From positions 1 to 8,917 of the forward strand of contig WRMU01000038.1 of assembly GCA_009776965.1 (NCBI GenBank): DNA of 8,917 bases, in the 5' to 3' direction. Numbering within the stretch: position 1 is the first letter of the stretch; every line of letters begins with the position of its first letter. Position numbers and translations under genes: made by a program. This DNA is from Microgenomates group bacterium (lineage in GTDB: Bacteria; Patescibacteriota; Microgenomatia; UBA1400; PJMF01). The notes beneath the pieces were generated by a model. That model was not told the DNA's origin and searched no databases. It worked only from the letters and a program-made list of their open reading frames with translations. Below are positions 8,501-8,917 of this stretch, one piece after another.

Positions 8501-8917
8501 CGTGATATCTGTATATCCACTTACTGCACTTCTCCATGGGTTTCCTGCGGGATTGGCGATGGTGATGGTGGGGGTGGTGTTGGGGGGGGCGCAATCTCCT
8601 ATTGTATGGGGAGAGGCAGCTGTTCCGGAGCCTCCAGTGATACAGAAAGAAGACTGGATCCAGGCCACGAGAGAAAACGACTGTAGGCTCGGTGCATCGA
8701 CACCGTTGTGAAGTGAATATGAACTACCTGACACGGCCCACGCATTACTCGGCCAGTCAGTAACGCCTGAGCGCAACCAAAAAATACCAACGTTTGAGCC
8801 TAAGCAAGGAGTGCCTGTCAAAGCGGTACAGTATAACTGACCGACGGAGCCAGAAGAAGGCTCATCTCCAAAGTAAGTGGTGGTACCCTGCCACTCTCGA
8901 TAAGAAGGAATAGAAAG
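5540..8917 (-). CDS. Large modular surface protein: DUF6273-like and Ig/cadherin-like repeats, N-terminus cut off by window edge
   Basis: The frame is open to the window edge at 8917, giving 1125 visible residues (residue 1 = codon at 8917-8915). The TTG at 8821 is an internal Leu codon, not a start. Modules in order: DUF6273-like (1-106, incomplete), Ig1 (113-220), Ig2 (221-300), Ig3 (301-397), DUF6273-like (398-725), Ig4 (726-833), Ig5 (834-937), Ig6 (938-1042) and a beta-rich C-terminal unit (1043-1125). Ig features include TIQYQIDG / AIQYSIDG, GLT(D/E)G(T/N)HTV, YDG and RDNAGNVS / RDKLGNVS. The protein is Thr/Ser/Gly-rich, with 22 cysteines and few charges, as in exported adhesin-like proteins. 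The signal peptide lies outside the window. The C-terminus (ending IEFV) has no LPXTG, membrane helix or other sorting signal, so anchoring is unknown. The likely role is surface display or binding; no ligand can be named. The TAG stop overlaps the ATPase stop. Confidence 0.88.
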   Translation of the reverse strand, partial: LSIPSYREWQGTTTYFGDEPSSGSVGQLYCTALTGTPCLGSNVGIFWLRSGVTDWPSNAWAVSGSSYSLHNGVDAPSLQSFSLVAWIQSSFCITGGSGTAASPHTIGDCAPPNTTPTITIANPAGNPWRSAVSGYTDITVSGSVTDPDTQTQAIQYSIDGGAWTAGQNLVAGTGTRSYSFSVNVGGLTEGNHTVKTRTYDGVAYSAETTTLSFRVDKTGPTCSTSGGSTTWTTSNVAITGTCSDTLSGCTGSNPTYTYTTETNITTAGPGPSGAAATVTDAVGNTGTCAANQTVRIDRTNPSFTLSPTPTGTSSYLTSTSLTISPSDNAGGSGVAETRYATTNALNSTCTAGGSVYSSAVTLSAGTNNIYVCVRDNAGNVSTNSSAHNEANVYQINKDPEIIPPIGTLSTLTQGEIIQIEPETGTFMCSDENCSGNGASAEPYKFMYTGMSDSTHSYFVMVDNYCAWRSAGCSNLDGTVSSWSGTPFNAASAAEDCTTGSTTGRCNDLGVSRKAQNILIQLDNFYNSLSDPIGGIAKDIAIPSKIFDMSAYPHVSGTGVISPGACGTTTNSNPFGNIQATFDGPTCSMTSKVSLLSRDEWLGGLFGWGYFPPIGTIGYAFCQARYGASGCDDTSGSDLNTGAVLPQYGFFNNLAFKLPFYPWLRNPRSGNAVNVFNVSASNAAFSVGVDSTLYLNGVLPSFYLQSSLPIYSGTGIYTDPYTLESSDPTLENSAPNIGAYASYASGFNSLVLAGTAMDEDIGQTLTIQYQIDGTAGVWSNLTTLVADGTNQNWSGTITLPVGLTDGTHTVYVRVYDGYGYSGNKTASFYLDDIPPSNTASLVGGVLCTGIPTIYCTAPTGITLTSSDATIGLDAYRTQWDTTFASGDVAPSWTSGTPPSSISTTSHTTSGQTHTLYYQTRDKLGNVSVVESISYYINHTPEISLSGTSHDQVVTPYTPLVLSGTFTDLDPTQTVTVKATINGIDYVSQTYPTTTGTVSWEIVIPFSSLQSLSPPQLTNLPLVVTDSAGVSSSTYYTGQITLSSSTSSEIYLSVIQNIPFSLTIGKVGAFNITFGTNQGITVAHNSSDEIIVSGSLSSPVSIPFGITTLVFTILDEPSTQVQQIEFV
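5543..6106 (-). other. C-terminal beta region of the surface protein (Ig6 plus terminal unit)
   Basis: Residues 938-1042 resemble a further Ig-like module (LSGTFTDLDPTQTVTV, LVVTDSAGVSSS). Residues 1043-1125 are a cysteine-free beta-rich unit (SLTIGKVGAFNITFGT, then a final IEFV). No hydrophobic anchor, charged tail or sortase motif is present. How the protein stays at the surface, if it does, is not shown here. Confidence 0.45.
6107..6742 (-). repeat. Ig/cadherin-like beta-module block 2 (Ig4-Ig5), paralogous to block 1
   Basis: Ig4 (6742-6419) parallels Ig1: LTIQYQIDG, GLTDGTHTVYVRVYDG and FYLDDIPPS. Ig5 (6418-6107) parallels Ig3: ITLTSSD, AYRTQWDTT, YYQTRDKLGNVS and YYINHTPEIS, against YQINKDPEI at the end of Ig3. 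The order DUF6273-like, QY-IDG module, RD--GNVS module therefore occurs twice. Block 2 has no equivalent of the Cys-rich Ig2. Confidence 0.65.
6743..7726 (-). other. DUF6273-like module, copy 2 (complete)
   Basis: Residues 398-725 of the surface protein. Landmarks in family order: KFMYTGMSD (from 444), ILIQLDNFYNSLSD (the place of WLNGEFYN in the family), KVSLLSRDEW (591-600), YPWLRNPRSGNAV (from 660), GVLPSFYL (696-703) and GTGIYTDPYTL (712-722). Ten cysteines lie here, more than in any other module. Copies 1 and 2 share the landmark order but not long identical stretches, so the duplication is old or the copies were acquired separately. Confidence 0.6.
8215..8258. repeat. Imperfect 44-bp inverted repeat
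   Basis: Outer arms TACTTGTAGT (8215-8224) and ACTACAAGTA (8249-8258), and inner arms AGTGGTG (8228-8234) and CACCACT (8239-8245), are separated by a 3x3 mismatch and close on a 4-nt loop. It spans the Ig1/Ig2 junction in a Ser/Thr-rich stretch. ACT and AGT codons are reverse complements, so part of this symmetry may be a by-product of codon choice. Confidence 0.75.
8272..8292. repeat. Short inverted repeat, 9-bp arms
   Basis: Arms CTACTCTAA (8272-8280) and TTAGAGTAG (8284-8292) around a 3-nt AAC centre, within Ig1 coding sequence. A repeat of this size is expected by chance about once per few windows, so it matters only because it lies beside the two stronger ones. Confidence 0.6.
8471..8501. 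repeat. Perfect 31-bp palindrome (15-bp arms, 1-nt centre)
   Basis: Left arm GGTATCGGGATCAGT (8471-8485), centre A (8486), right arm the exact reverse complement (8487-8501). Pairing stops at both ends. It lies wholly inside the Ig1 coding sequence and encodes VSGSVTDPDT. No T-run follows on either strand, so it is not a classical terminator. Confidence 0.95.
8600..8917 (-). other. DUF6273-like module, copy 1 (C-terminal part only)
   Basis: Visible residues 1-106 of the surface protein. They contain LSIPSYREW (1-9), FWLRSG (46-51) and SSFCITGGSGTAASPHTI (89-106). These match in order the LSRDEW, PWLRNP, PSFYL and GTGIYTDPYTL landmarks of copy 2 and the LL-x-x-E / WWLRSP / GVRPALWL pattern of DUF6273. 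The beginning of the module lies beyond the window. Function is unknown; the family name rests on pattern recognition. Confidence 0.55.

Larger units (their letters stand above)
7727..8581 (-). repeat. Ig/cadherin-like beta-module block 1 (Ig1-Ig3)
   Basis: Three beta-sandwich-type modules follow DUF6273-like copy 1. Ig1 (8581-8258) has SGSVTDPDTQTQ, AIQYSIDGG, GLTEGNHTV and FRVDKTGP. Ig2 (8257-8018) has VTDAVGNTG and VRIDRTNPS, with four cysteines. Ig3 (8017-7727) has the SSYLTSTSLTI / GSGVAETRY / VCVRDNAGNVS pattern of bacterial Ig-like repeats, with two cysteines. Arginine is nearly always AGA or AGG here. Spacer or adhesive roles are typical of such modules. Confidence 0.7.

Noticed and set aside
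8471..8501. Rho-independent terminator
   Set aside because: It lies mid-gene, has no T-run on either strand and has only a 1-nt centre.
5540..8821. CRISPR-like or tandem DNA repeat array
   Set aside because: The repetition is at protein level and diverged; no regularly spaced identical units are seen.
8819..8917. TTG at 8821 as the start of the surface protein
   Set aside because: The same frame stays open for 32 more codons to the window edge, and those codons contain the LSIPSYREW landmark matching copy 2. It is an internal Leu codon.
6743..8917. Diversity-generating retroelement with the DUF6273-like modules as variable target and the 8471-8501 palindrome as the downstream hairpin
   Set aside because: There is no reverse transcriptase, no template repeat and no near-identical copy with adenine-specific changes; the two modules differ throughout. 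A search of flanking sequence for an RT and a template matching 8600-8917 would reopen the idea.

Overview
The window holds five protein-coding genes and almost no non-coding DNA. Two genes run off the edges: the first lacks its C-terminal part and the last lacks its N-terminal part. Genes overlap or abut, every visible start lacks a Shine-Dalgarno sequence, the standard code fits (no in-frame TGA), and surface and envelope functions dominate. This fits a small streamlined bacterium. Candidate Phyla Radiation (Patescibacteria) is my best guess, because the membrane-anchored thioredoxin-fold protein and the SufS variant look like proteins of that group. The assignment is an inference and is not proven by the sequence.

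Layout. Positions 3027 down to 1 (minus strand) form a tight three-gene operon: a SufS-type cysteine desulfurase, a membrane-anchored DsbA-like thiol oxidoreductase, and an LTA-synthase-family phosphoglycerol transferase. The genes are separated by one base and then by a one-base stop/start overlap (TAATG). Positions 3028-3044 are a 17-bp divergent intergenic region with -10-like elements for both strands on the same bases. Positions 3045-5543 (plus strand) encode a complete P-type cation ATPase most like MgtA (P3B), with an unusual nucleotide-binding motif. It converges on the next gene with a 4-bp overlap of stop codons (5540-5543). Positions 8917 down to 5540 (minus strand) encode 1125 visible residues of a large exported, Thr/Ser-rich repeat protein. 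It is built from two copies of a DUF6273-like globular module, each followed by Ig/cadherin-like beta modules.

How they may work together. The LTA synthase homologue, the thiol oxidoreductase and the surface protein all act outside the membrane. Every module of the surface protein has an even number of cysteines (22 visible), so the DsbA-like protein is a plausible, untested catalyst of its disulfides. The desulfurase and the ATPase look like housekeeping functions.

The most unexpected non-protein signal is a perfect 31-bp palindrome (15-bp arms) at 8471-8501 inside the surface-protein gene. Two weaker inverted repeats lie within 300 bp of it. No RNA genes, CRISPR array, insertion sequence or recognisable terminator were seen. 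No intergenic stretch exceeds 17 bp, so nothing longer than 300 bp is unexplained.
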